From assembly GCF_020283565.1 (NCBI RefSeq), contig NC_060065.1:50766409-50830408 (forward strand): a stretch of DNA of 64,000 nt, in the 5' to 3' direction. The DNA comes from Trifolium pratense (lineage: Eukaryota > Streptophyta > Magnoliopsida > Fabales > Fabaceae). Position 1 is the first letter of the stretch. The number at the start of each line of letters is the position of its first letter. The position numbers and the translations under genes are program-made. Below are positions 30,703 through 41,917 of the stretch, one piece after another. The notes below the pieces were generated by a model. The model was given only the letters and a program-made list of their open reading frames with translations, was not told where the DNA came from and searched no databases.

Positions 30703-32792
30703 TTAAGCAACCGGAGGTCGAAGCAGATGATCCTGTGATGTATCAACTGTAGCAGGTGACATAAACTGCCACATTGAAATTCCAGGATAACCAATGAAAG
30801 GCATCAGCTTGTGGTTAGCACTAGCAGTTTGTCCTTTAACAGCCATGGCATTAGAGAGGAAGCTGGACTGTACACTTGTTAATTTCACTTGCTGTTCCAA
30901 CTTTTCTTTGTCTAGCTTCAGCTTATTTTTCTCATCGCGAAGCTCATTCTTCTCAGCCTGCAAAGAAAACATAAATTCAGATCGACATTTCATACTTGCT
31001 CGCATGAATTACCACTTACCATGAGAAATACAAAGTATAGCAACCTAAGTTTACGAAATAACTTGTTTCGGACTGGACCAGGGCCCATCCGAACTAGACC
31101 TTTGCGCCATAGGCAAAACGTAGATAACTGAATTGTGTTTATTAAGATGATAAATACTATAATAAGATAAGAAAAATCACCTTAAGTTCTTTAACTTTTT
31201 CGCGCAATTCATCATTCCTTTCCTTCAGCCTCTCAGCTTCATTTCTTAATTGTGTAACCACACGAACCGCATCATTTAATAAGGTAACTTTGTCTGTTTT
31301 GGGCAGTGTATCAGGCTCTAAGACAGAACTCAATTCCAGAAACCTTTAAATCATGTCAAAGTTGAAAACATGAGATTTTATTTTAGAAGCTTAAACTCAA
31401 TCAGAAACTTGCAAAATAGTAATATATACTTGTCATTCAGTTTATCCCTGCGCAATTTCTCGCGACATGCCTTGGAGCCAGATGCATATGATTCTGTCCT
31501 TAACCTAAAGTAACAGTGGCATATTAGTGAAAAATAATGAAAAGAGAGACTTTGACACCACATATTCACTTAATTTTTTATATAAATAGTATCTGTCACC
31601 TATCTTATATATCATTTATTTGGCTTATTTCTAATCGATGCGATACTAACCACTTACGGTTGAATTCCAACAATATATAATATATCTTTTACAAAGGCAA
31701 AGAAGAAATATTACCGCTTTGAAGGGCCATTTTCCAGTACAGTTGAATCCAGTGAGTATTCCATTTCCAAGCTGCAAATATAAAGTAATAATCATGACAA
31801 AGGTGGGAATAATCAATCATTAAGTCTATGTTTGGCTTTTAAGCTTTTGCCTCTACATGTGATTTTCAGCCTCAAATTTATTGTTCAACATTAAAAACTT
31901 AAATCACTTTATTCAACTCATTTTTAGTCATGATCAATATTACAAAATCAATTCATTCAAAATTAACTTTTACATAGACACGGAAAGAGATATTACCGCT
32001 TATTTGAAGGACCACTTTCCAGTACAGTTGAGTCCAGTGAGTATTCCATTTCCAAGCTGCAAATATAAAGTAATAATCACTTCAAAGCTGGGAATAATCA
32101 ATCTTGTCGAGCCAAAATTGATTCAAAAAGTGAAGAAAAAAAAATGATTTCGACATGTTTGTATATATCTTCAAGTACAATAAATTTTGTTAGCAAAATT
32201 GTTTCTAACTTGAAGTTAGAATTTAAATTTTTTGTCTTGGTAACCTCAACTTTATTATTCAACTCACTTTTACATAAATATATTTAAACATATATTGATC
32301 AATATTACAAAATGAATCAATTCAAAATCAGCTTTGCTTCAGTGATGATTGACGTTGAATTTGGGAGGGAGGATCATGGTTCGACCCCCCGCAATTGTGA
32401 TGACCCCCCGCAATTGTGATTGAGAGGAGACTGGAACGACTTGATGCAAAACTAACCCCAAACCAGATTAGGCGGTCCAATGGGCCGGATACTGGTGGTA
32501 AAAACCAAAATAGATTTTTGTCACGCACTCACGCAGAACCAAACACATGCTCGTAGCTTCTTAATTAGTACACACAAGAAAGGTGACGAAGAATAGAAAG
32601 CTACCTGATATTGGATGAAGGAGGCTTGATGATATGAGTCTGAGGTTGAGACTGAGACTGAGGCATATTCCAGGTGAAAACAGAAGCAGCAGCGGAGTGA
32701 TCAGAAGCCATGAAATCAGCTGCAGCAACAGAAATATCATAGCCATAATCATAAAGCCAACAAGAAGAACCACCTGTGGAATCCATGTCCAT
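30703..32792 (-). CDS. bHLH transcription factor, class IVc (ILR3/bHLH104/115-like)
   Basis: Minus-strand exons: 32,605-32,792; one of two alternative exons 31,997-32,056 or 31,715-31,771; 31,430-31,504; 31,181-31,343; 30,703-30,957. All junctions are GT-AG and the frame is continuous, giving 245 residues with one middle exon. The bHLH basic region is SGSKACREKLRRDKLNDK (about residues 91-107), then helix-loop-helix through about 155 and a leucine-zipper-like coiled coil (LRDEKNKLKLDKEKLEQQVK). The end WQFM, then VDTSQDHLLRPPVA, is diagnostic of class IVc. In Arabidopsis these factors dimerise and switch on iron-deficiency genes, and are marked for degradation by BRUTUS; iron homeostasis is inferred here. 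The N terminus carries WLYDYGYD and FTWNM like ILR3/bHLH115. A MULE-type element lies 76 bases upstream of the ATG. Confidence 0.92.
31715..31771 (-). other. bHLH duplicated exon, proximal copy (57 nt)
   Basis: Acceptor TTTGCAG, exon encoding LEMEYSLDSTVLENGPSK, donor GTAATA. Its length is a multiple of three and the phases (2 in, 2 out) equal those of the distal copy, so it can be used alone, with the other copy, or skipped without shifting frame. Confidence 0.85.
31997..32056 (-). other. bHLH duplicated exon, distal copy (60 nt)
   Basis: Same acceptor and donor sequences as the proximal copy; encodes LEMEYSLDSTVLESGPSNK, so it differs by N to S and by one extra codon (N). Flanking intron sequence (AAATATAAAGTAATAATCA and GGGAATAATCAATC) is also duplicated. 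Confidence 0.85.
32331..32505 (+). mobile_element. tRNA-derived SINE in bHLH intron 1
   Basis: Reads CAGTGATGATTGACG (A-box side), GGAGGATCATGGTTCGACCC (B-box side), then CCAGATTAGGCGGTCCAATG and ACTGGTGGTAAAAACC at the 3' end. The family recurs at 33,425, 42,864 and 54,890. This copy has an internal 20-bp tandem duplication (ACCCCCCGCAATTGTGATG). Confidence 0.65.
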
Positions 32793-32868
32793 ATTGTTGT
32801 GAGTGAAGAGTGTGTAACTATGCTACTGAATTATTATCATTTATCAGTATCAATTGATGTATAGTTAG

Positions 32869-33070
32869 GGATCTGGATTTGCTGCAGTGCATTTTGCACG
32901 CAGTTTTACGCGGTTTTGGATCTCGGCCGTTAGATTAAAATCAGACGGTCCAGATTATATATTACTAAAATCAACTGTTTGTAATCTGAACCATTCATTT
33001 ATGATCGGACGGCTGAGATCCAAAACCGCGTGAAACTGCGTGAAACTTTTACAGCAGGATATCCTGTTCC
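32869..33070. mobile_element. MULE-type MITE in bHLH promoter, 10-bp TSD
   Basis: Long terminal inverted repeats of about 60 bp: the left arm has GCACGCAGTTTTACGCGGTT then TTGGATCTCGGCCGT; the right arm has ACGGCTGAGATCCAAAACCG then CGTGAAACTGCGTGAAAC. Identical GTATAGTTAG flanks it at 32,859-32,868 and 33,071-33,080. Long inverted repeats with a 9-10-bp duplication are the mark of Mutator-like elements. No coding capacity. Confidence 0.8.
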
Positions 33071-33080
33071 GTATAGTTAG

Positions 33081-34114
33081 TAATAGTGATGAAATTGCGT
33101 AAGAATATAATAATAATACTATATCTTATGTAACATATATAACATAAAATAATGCAATATATATTCATTTGTTTATTTGTCACTAAGTTTGTAATTAAGA
33201 GTAAAGAGAAAGTCATTGAGAATTTGTGACGGAAGAAAGCAACAGAAAGATTGAAATTGAAAGTGTTGTAGCAAAATTGTGATGTATGCTATGGTTATTT
33301 GGCAGTTGCATTACGTTGAAACAGTGTAAGGGATCAAAGTATATATGTCATGTCTTTGGTTTGGTATAGTTCCTTTCACACATTTTATACCCGTTCAAAG
33401 AAATGTGTTATTGGAACACAGGTTTTTTTTCAGCACTTGGTTTGAAAGTTAGTTCTGGCATCAAGTGGTTCCAGACCCTCCGGATCGCAGATGCGGGAAT
33501 CGAACCGTGGCCCTCCCTAACAACTTCAGCGACAATCACCACTGGACCAACTAACAATTGATTATTAGAGCACAATTTTGCCAACACTATAAACAACACT
33601 CATACTCCTCAACCAATGAAGGGACCTTTTAACATGGACAAAATTGTGAAAACTCACAAAATTTAATAGTACTAGCTAGGGATATGGGCTGATTGGGTTG
33701 GCTTTAATATAAACTAGATAGGTTATTCCGAATTGAGTCGAGTAAAATAATCACTCATTACAGTATTAGACTGGACTGGATAGGGTAAACCCATTAACTT
33801 TTGGGTAGGGTTGGGTGGATAATGAGTTATCTAATTTTTTAAAAAAAATTTAATATTAAGTTTGTCATTATATATTTTTAGAATAAAATATTTAAAAATT
33901 TGTTATATAATATTGTTAAAATATAAGTGAAACTATTCTGCAGTTTTTTGTAAAACTTATTAAATAAATAAATTTGATTATAATTATGAATAATAACTTA
34001 TCCAATTTTTTATGTATCCATCATAAATAATGGTCCCGTGCATATTTTTTAATAAAAAATTAAAAATTTGATTAGGAATATTTTGGATAATTTAGTGAAT
34101 TTGATCGTAACTAA

Positions 34115-34152
<38 letters not shown>

Positions 34153-35340
34153 CGTTTATGTTTTTTTATGAAAAATGTTGTTTATGTTTCTATTTCTATA
34201 TTCTTATAATCTATTTTATTCTTATTTTTAAGCATATAATTTTTCTATTGTATTCATCTTTTATTTTTTTTATTTTTTTTCAAATATTTTTAGTGAAATT
34301 GTTGAGTTCATCGTATTCATCTCTTTTGTTGCTATTTTTATGAGTATAAATTGTTTTGTTTTGATCAAACTATAATATGTTTTGTTTCTATTTTTAAGCC
34401 TAACATTTTATTTTATTTTTGTATTTATTTTATATTTTTTCTATATTTTTTGGTATATATCTTATAATATTCTTTCTAAATTTTTTTTTTTGTGAAATTA
34501 CAATGACAGATATAAAACTTGCAACGTGGTTAAAAACAATAAAAATAAATTAGTAACTTTAGTGGTAATCGATTTTAATATATTAGTAACAGATGATCAA
34601 ATAGCGAATCATCATATTTTTTCATAAAATAACTCAACCTTTTATCTATGGTTCTAATTATTAAAAGGAATTAAAAATGAAACAAAATGAGAGCATTTAA
34701 CTAATAGTACATTTAATCATTAACTCAATAGCAAATGCACCAAAGAAAGTTTTATAAATTTTTTTGAGAAAAAAGTTTTATATATATTTTTTTTTAAGCA
34801 AAAAAGTTTTATATATTTATCCACCGTAAAACTCCTCTTAAAATAGTAGTAACGTTGTGTTTGTAGGACTCTAGGGGTCCAGAAGCTCTGTTTTTATTTG
34901 GAAGGTGACTAATATTGGTTAGGTGGGACAGCTCTAATGACGTTTCTGGTAATCACGTTATTGAAATTGACATCTTAATCCCCTTTTTTATTTAAAAAAA
35001 CATCCTAATCCTTATAGATTAGTAAATTCGTAATACTATATTTAAGTTCTTTGGGGTGCATTATAAATTCCAACAAGCTGCCCCTTTGGGATGGCTTGAT
35101 TCATGCCTTTATTATATTTGACGTGACAGGATATCGTCACCAAATGTTTTGAAAATTAAATCAGACTTTTTTTTCTTTTTTTAGATGAAGAATTCTGGTA
35201 ATTTCTGGAATTCAACGAAAGATAAATAAAATTTAATTAAAAATTGTTGATTTTTCTTGAACAAATTTATCTTAAAAGAAATTTATTAACCATTTTAGTT
35301 TCATCATTTGATTAATTCAACGAGATGTTAAGCAAGTGAC
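33081..35340. other. AT-rich spacer without genes
   Basis: Contains a SINE (33,425-33,563), an (ATT)n tract at about 34,115-34,150 and very AT-rich DNA. The open frame at 34,068-34,343 is a translation of the repeat and homopolymer-rich stretch and is not a gene. Confidence 0.5.
33425..33563 (-). mobile_element. tRNA-derived SINE
   Basis: Read on the minus strand: TTGGTCCAGTGGTGATTGTC (A-box side) and CACGGTTCGATTCCCGCATC (B-box side), then GGTCTGGAACCACTTGATGC. Same family as the copies at 32,331, 42,864 and 54,890. Confidence 0.65.
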
Positions 35341-35341
35341 T

Positions 35342-37123
35342 TTAATTTAAGGTCATGTTTGTGTAAGTTGAATAAACAAAATCAGGCAACTCACGAATAG
35401 GATAACGAGGAGGAGGAGGAGGAGGAGGTAGTGGTGGTGACGGAGGAGGTGCAGTAGGAACAACAGTCACAGGAGGTTGTTGAGTAGTCGTTGGGGAAGA
35501 AGGGACATATGTATCTGGAGTAGAACTAGTACCATCCCTGCAATTCTCAAAATTACAATCACTAGAAATATCATCATCAATGCCAAAAGGATCAATATTA
35601 GTTAGTTCAGACATGCTAGGAGTATTCGAATCAGAGGAAAGAGAGAAAAAAGGTATGTGCTCAAGAAACACAACATGACGAGAAACATACAATTTTTTAC
35701 TTGAAGAATCATAACAACGATAACCCTTTTGACCTTCACCATAACCAAGAAAAACACATATTGTTGAACGAGGAGACAATTTATTACGTTCTACTTGTGG
35801 ACGAAGAACGAAACAAGTAGAACCAAAGACTTTCAAAGAAGAATAATCAGGAGTGGAACCATACAACTTTTCAAAGGGAGACAAACCTGAGGTGATTGAT
35901 GACGGAATTCTATTAATAGCATGAACAGCAGTGCGAATTGCTTCCCCCCAAAACTCACATGGAACTGAAGCGGACAACAAAAGTGAACGAGCAGTTTCAA
36001 CAATATGACGATGTTTCCTTTCAGCAACACCATTTTGTTGAGGAGTATCAGTACAAGAAGTTTGATGAATAGTACCATCATAAGCAAGTAACTCAGAGAA
36101 TTTATTAGAAGTATACTCACCACCTAAATCACAACGGAAACACTTTATGACAGCATTATGTTGGGTTTTAACCATAGCACGAAACATATGATAAATATCA
36201 AAGAACTCAGAACGATTTTTCATAAGATAAACCCAACAATAACGAGTATGGTCATCAATAAAGGAGACATAATATCTTGACCCACCTTTGGTAAGAATCG
36301 CTGATGGACCCCACACATCAGAATGAACCAAATCAAAAGGTGCTTTGGACACAGAAACACTTTTGTTAAAAGGCAAGGCAGAAAATTTGGCAAGTTTGCA
36401 ACCACAACAATCAGAAATATCATTAATTTGTAATTTTCCTAAAGCTCCAGTAGAGGCTAAATATTTTAATCTAGATGCTGAAACATGACCAAGACGAGAA
36501 TGCCACAAATAAAATTTAGAAGATGATAAATTCAAACGAAAAGATGATAAATCAATAGTGGAAGTAGAAGTTGAGGTTGCGGTATCTGGAACTTTCAGCT
36601 CATCCAAAACATAAAGTCCCCCATGTCTACAACCAGTTCCAATCAACCTCCCAGATTGTGTATCCTGCACATAACAATGAGTGGAAGAAAACATAACCGA
36701 GTAACCAGAATCACACAATTGACTAACAGAAACAAGACTCAATGTGAGATTAGGAATATAATAAACATCAGAAAGAAACAAATTAGACGTGGACACTGAC
36801 CTAACTCCTGCTACTGGCATAGGAGTACCATCAGCAGTCATAACTGACATGGATGATTTAGAATTTAAAGATAAAAAAGACTTATGATCATATGACATAT
36901 GATGTGATGCTCCAGAATCAAGGATCCATATGGAAGAAATACTTGAACAATTAGAAGGGGTCAAACCTTTAATAGGGGAGACAGACGTTGCATGTGGCTG
37001 GGTCGCGAGAAATTTTTGAAACTGTTCAGCAAGATCAAACACTCTTGAAGTAGTCTCATGTGGATATACATGATCAATACCAATACCAATAGGGAGAGGA
37101 GCGGCCAAAGGAGACACAACCAT
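35342..37123 (-). pseudogene. Copia polyprotein, protease to integrase part
   Basis: Open frame of 593 residues from the first in-frame ATG (MVVSPLA). Order: remnant of gag, aspartic protease WILDSGASHHM, gag-preintegrase with WHSRLGHVSASRLKYL and CCGCKLAK zinc-binding residues, integrase with HSDVWGP, SFIDDHTRY and TPQQNGVAERKHRH. It ends in a proline-rich linker and YSTYTNMTLN, just where the reverse transcriptase would follow. The CCHC part of gag is absent. The frame is open but the gene is cut off from its polymerase, so it is called broken. Confidence 0.85.
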
Positions 37124-37311
37124 ACTATCAAACAATCAAATGAACCAACACAATTACCTCAGCCGTAAAAAAAATAATCCAATCAATCACCCACAATGCC
37201 AAAACAACAGAGCCAACCAATAGAAATTCAATAAGCAATATACCAACCAACCAATTAGACTTCAAATTGCTAAATATTGCAAACGAAATCAAATAAAGGC
37301 CAAGACCAATT

Positions 37312-37425
37312 GTTCCGTAACCAGCTTTCTAAACAACAATTAATCAAATCACAAATAGCATTATACCAAGACTTCCGTAACCAGCTTTCTAAACAATTAT
37401 TAATCAAATCACAAATAGCATTACT
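37312..37425. repeat. Tandem duplication in the copia leader
   Basis: TTCCGTAACCAGCTTTCTAA, followed by ATTAATCAAATCACAAATAG and CATTA, occurs twice about 60 bases apart in the untranslated leader between primer-binding site and coding region. Confidence 0.8.
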
Positions 37426-37657
37426 CTTGAAAAATCAAAACCTGAAGATAGCATGATTAAATCTTAAACCAAATTGCTGATCTCCTTCAAAATTGGCGTT
37501 CGAAGTACGTAGAAGCGGTGCTTTTGAAAAAAGTGTGCAATCCAATAACAATAACAATTCACTACTATCCAAAATAGCAACAAGCCAAAGCCAACAATAC
37601 ACCCTGTAATTTATCTTCAACAAATTGTTAATGGATTAACCAAGCTCTTTGATACCA

Positions 37658-37797
37658 TGTTAACAAGATTGAACATGTAGAAACATAGAGAAAGACCCTT
37701 GAATTTAGGGTTTCAATAGAATGTAACAAAACTTAGAAACATAAGAGTTACAATATAGTATATAAACTAAAGATTTGAAAAGACTACACTACCCTAA
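37658..37797 (-). repeat. Truncated copia 5' LTR (minus orientation)
   Basis: Reverse complement of the last ~140 bases of the 172-bp 3' LTR at 39,361-39,532, with about one mismatch seen by eye. The first ~32 bases of the LTR are missing at the junction with the reverse transcriptase half. The adjacent 37,643-37,657 reads TGGTATCAAAGAGC on the minus strand, the initiator tRNA-Met primer-binding site. Confidence 0.85.
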
Positions 37798-37802
37798 CCT
37801 CT

Positions 37803-39347
37803 GTTCACAGTTTATTTGAGCCATCTTCCTATAAAGAAGCTATTCTAGATCCCCTTTGGCAGAAGGCTATCGATGAGGAACTTGCTGCTTTGCACAAGAC
37901 AGATACTTGGGACATAGTACCTCTTCCACCAGGAAAACGTGCTATTGGGTCTCGTTGGGTATACAAGATTAAAACCAAGTCTGATGGGTCGGTTGAGCGC
38001 TACAAAGCTCGTTTGGTGGCTAAGGGATTCTCTCAACAATATGGTATAGATTATGAAGAAACATTTGCTCCTGTGGCCAAGATGACTACTATCCGTACTA
38101 TTATTGTTGTTGCATCTGTTCGTCAGTGGCATATTTGTCAAATGGATGTTAAAAATGCTTTTCTAAATGGTGATCTTCAGGAGGAAGTTTATATGGTACC
38201 TCCAGCAGGTGTTTCTCATAATCAGGGGGAAGTGTGTAAGTTGAAGAAAGCATTATATGGTCTAAAACAAGCTCCCCGAGCTTGGTTTGAGAAGTTCTCT
38301 ACTGTGATTATATCTCTTGGATTCAGCTCTAGTGATTATGATTCTGCTTTATTTGTTAGGACAACTTCTCATGGTCGTATTATACTCTCCTTATATGTCG
38401 ATGATATGATTATTACAGGTGATGATGTTGATGGAATTAATGAATTGAAAATACAGTTAGCAAAAATATTTGAGATGAAGGATTTGGGTCCTCTTCGCTA
38501 TTTCTTGGGAATTGAAGTTGCATACTCTCCTCGGGGTTATCTTCTATCTCAATCCAAGTATATTTCCAACATTCTTGAGCAAGCTCGCCTCTCTGATACT
38601 CGAGCAGTAGATAGTCCGCTAGAGTTGAATGTGAAATATGTTCCATCAGATGGCGTTCCTCTATCAAATCCCACTTTGTATCGTACTCTGGTTGGAAGTT
38701 TGGTGTATCTCACTATTACTAGACCTGATATTGCTTATGCGGTGCATGTTGTGAGTCAGTTTGTTGTTTCTCCCACTACTGTGCATTGGGCAGCCGTGCT
38801 TCGCATTCTTCGTTATCTTCGGGGAACTCAGTTTCAAAGCCTTTTGTTTCCATCATCTTTTCCCTTAGAGTTGCGTGCTTACTCTGATGCAGATTGGGCT
38901 GGTGATCCTACTGACCGTAAGTCTACCACAGGGTTTTGTATCTTTCTTAGAGATTCTCTCATTTCTTGGAAGAGCAAAAAGCAGGACATTGTCTCCCGCT
39001 CTTCTACTGAAGCTGAATATCGTGCTATGGCTTCCACGACAACTGAAATTGTTTGGCTGCGTTGGTTACTTTCTGATATGGGTGTTGCTCTTTCTGAACC
39101 AACTCCTATGTATTGTGACAACAAAAGTGCCATTCAAATTGCCCACAACTCGGTATTTCATGAACGCACTAAGCACATTGAAATTGATTGTCATTTCACT
39201 CGTCATCATCTTCAGCATGGCACCATAACTTTGCCTTTTATTTCTTCATCCTTGCAAATTGCTGATTTGTTCACGAAGACGCATTCTATTAAACGTTTTC
39301 GTTTCTTGATTGACAAACTCTCGTTGCTTCCTATCACTGCATCTTGA
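37803..39347 (+). pseudogene. Copia polyprotein, reverse transcriptase and RNase H part
   Basis: The frame is open from about 37,803 (HSLFEPSSYKEAILDPLWQ), with a first ATG at 37,890. The reverse transcriptase has RLVAKGFSQQYGIDYEETF, QMDVKNAFLNGDL and the catalytic YVDDMIITG; RNase H has SDADWAGDPTDRKSTTGF, SRSSTEAEYRAMA and DNKSAIQIA. No frameshift or stop is seen until TAA-type termination after LPITAS. It is intact as a domain but lacks its own promoter and upstream gag-pol, because that half is inverted. Confidence 0.85.
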
Positions 39348-39360
39348 GTTTGTGGGGGGA

Positions 39361-39532
39361 TGTTAGAGAATAATAATTATATTATTATTATGTAAGGGTA
39401 GTGTAGTCTTTTCAAATCTTTAGTTTATATACTATATTGTAACTCTTATGTTTCTAAGTTTTGTTACATTCTATTGAAACCCTAAATTCAAGGATCTTTC
39501 TCTATGTTTCTACATGTTCAATCTTGTTAACA
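39361..39532 (+). repeat. Copia 3' LTR, 172 bp
   Basis: Begins TGTTAGAGAA right after the polypurine tract and ends CTTGTTAACA; the canonical TG...CA termini are present. Contains the TATATACTATATTG promoter-like region. Confidence 0.85.
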
Positions 39533-41917
39533 ATGTTAACATATGTCTTGTTGAGAACTCTTACATCGGATATAAGATGGTTTGAACAAGGATTTATAAG
39601 TAAGAGACAATCATCACCTTACTAATTTTATAGGGTTGAGTTAAACTCAATACTCAATTTTAAGATGTCTCGAGGACATATGTTAAGGTATTTAAAATTA
39701 AAAAATTACATTTAATAATATAAATGATTTTAATATTTAAAAATAATAATGCAAAATTTTTAAAATACTACATTTACATTTCTATAATTTTATACTTTAA
39801 ACTTTTGGATTATGATTGAATTCAATTCATGGATAACAATGTTGAGTTAATTAATTAAGAATTAATAGCAACATAGTACATGATCTAACTAATTCTATCC
39901 AACTGGCCTTTTAAAACAATGTCCTGAACACCTGTGATTATTTAAAAGAATAAGATCCATAGATTATGACTTATAGGTTAATTGATTAGGCGTTGTATAA
40001 ATTATGAACTAATCGACTAGAAAGGTATGATTAATCGATTATTAGAGGATAACTGAAAAACTCGTAATTAGATTAAGTTTGTTGGTTACACTTAGTTGAT
40101 AAATTAATTGAATAAATATTTTTTAAAATTAATAATTGGAGTTAATTAATTGATTAGTGATTAAGTTATTATAAAAATTAATTGAATGATTAAGTTAATA
40201 ATAGATTATTAAGGTTGTCGGGTAAGTAAATAGTTAATCAGTATCTAGGGATAACCGATTAAATGAAATTGGTAGCTAATAAATAGAAAAAAAAATTGGT
40301 CAAAAAAATTGATGTATTTAATATAATTTTTTATTAAATATATCAATATTCGCTTATATTACGGGACATATAGAATACTTATTAATAATATTTAGTGATA
40401 GTGTGAGATGACTAGTTCAACTAGTTTGAACTAAGGGTGAAAAAAGTTAAAGAGTAAAGCTTTAAAGTTCAAGTATTAATATTGAATTACCCTAACTAGA
40501 CAATTTTGTTATGATGCATATCTTGTATCTTTGAGAATGACGCACATCTTTGTGTTGTTGTTTGTTTTTGTGGTTACTCTCACATCATATGTGCGGATAG
40601 TCGCTTGATTGAAATGATCAGACATTTTCTCCTACTTTTGACATTAGAACGAATTATATTATTAATATAAAATAAACTTGCTTTTGCCGATTGCACTCAG
40701 ATAGCTGCCTGGACGGTCCTGGAATGGGAAAAATAAATTAGATAGACTGAACTTGGGCTTTATTTGGAAAGCCGGGAAAAGGTGGCAATTCCAAGCCAGA
40801 TCAGAAAATAAATATAATCCACCCAAATGTTTCGCATGCATGATCATCTTAGATGCATAGAGATCCTAAGTATTGTTGGCATTTGGGTTATTGGACTTTG
40901 AAATTCAACTGAATAACCATTCGTTGATGAGAGTTTCTTTTGTCGTCTTGAGTAGTAAATGAGTAGGGAATGGTGTTTGAGAAACTCATGGAATGACAAA
41001 AAAAACTCCCTTTGTTGATTCAAACTTGCCAATATAAAACTTGGGCCATTACTTACAAAAATATGTAAAGGCCATAACAGAAAGCCCAAAAAAATAGGCA
41101 ACTAATAAACTAAACTTATAAACTAAAAATACACCCGTAAGGTTTGCTTGTCACATAGAGAAACTAACACGAGGAGATTATCTCCGATGTAAATTTTTCT
41201 CCCATGAAATCTCAACTCTCCATTTTTATGTAATTATTTTATTGATTAAAAATTAAATATAACAAAAGATAATGATAGGCACTTTATTCTCTTAGTGTGA
41301 TTGTCGCCGGAAACAATCCATTCTCGAAACTAACTCTATGGTTCTGATTAAAGGGTCATCTAACAATGTCTATGCATATTTAAAAAAAATTAATTAATTA
41401 ATAGAGAAACTATAAATTTTATAATAATTTTTTTTATTAATATATTTAATTAGTGTGCCAGCATTTAACATTACCTTAGATTAAAAGACAGTAGCCGTTT
41501 TATGAAAGCCAAAATTGAGCCATACTCAGTAACATCAAAACAATTTCCTCTAATGTCATCAACCACAGCATTGCAATCATAGTAAATCAATGGAGTGATT
41601 ATTTAACTTTTGAGTTAAGTAAAAAAAAAAAAAACACAAAAATTTAACCAAAGAGTGATTATTATTATTAAAATAAAGTGGTAGGGACATCTCAGTAATT
41701 AAATTTACAAGGCCAGCTCACAAAGATGCTTACCCCATCATGCCCCCATCCTTAATCAAAACATCATCACTCACTTCCCTCAGTAAAAAACAAAGTATCA
41801 AAAAGTAAAAAAATTGTCAGATCCACAACAACCCCACCAACAAATTTTCCCACTTTCTTCAATTCCCAGTACAATAATCATCATAATCAATAATCAACAA
41901 AAACAAAAAATGCCAAT
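39533..41917. other. AT-rich spacer, no gene recognised
   Basis: About 39,545-39,670 is a solo LTR-like stretch of the TRIM family seen at 12.9 and 50.5 kb (ACATCGGATATAAGATGG and GGGTTGAGTTAAACTCAATA). The rest is AT-rich; minus-strand frames at 40,662-41,101 have no recognisable motif. Confidence 0.45.

Larger units (their letters stand above)
35342..39532. mobile_element. Ty1/copia retrotransposon with inverted 5' half
   Basis: The gag-preintegrase and integrase part lies on the minus strand (35,342-37,135), followed toward the right by a primer-binding site (37,643-37,657, minus) and a truncated LTR (37,658-~37,797, minus). Directly joined to it is the reverse transcriptase/RNase H part on the plus strand (~37,803-39,347), a polypurine tract (GTGGGGGGA) and an intact 172-bp 3' LTR (39,361-39,532). 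All parts of one copia element are present except most of gag, but the first half is flipped. The two LTR copies are almost identical, so the element is young. ATGTT follows the 3' LTR and also occurs at 35,325-35,329, a possible target duplication. Confidence 0.85.

Noticed and set aside
34068..34343. Isoleucine/phenylalanine-rich 'membrane protein'
   Set aside because: Frame runs through an (ATT)n tract and T-rich DNA; composition artefact.
38437..38667. Minus-strand open frames under the reverse transcriptase
   Set aside because: Shadow frames of a well-conserved RT/RNase H region.
35342..39532. Two separate retrotransposon genes of different families facing each other
   Set aside because: The LTR remnant and 3' LTR are nearly identical and the protein halves fit end to end, so one element rearranged is the simpler reading.
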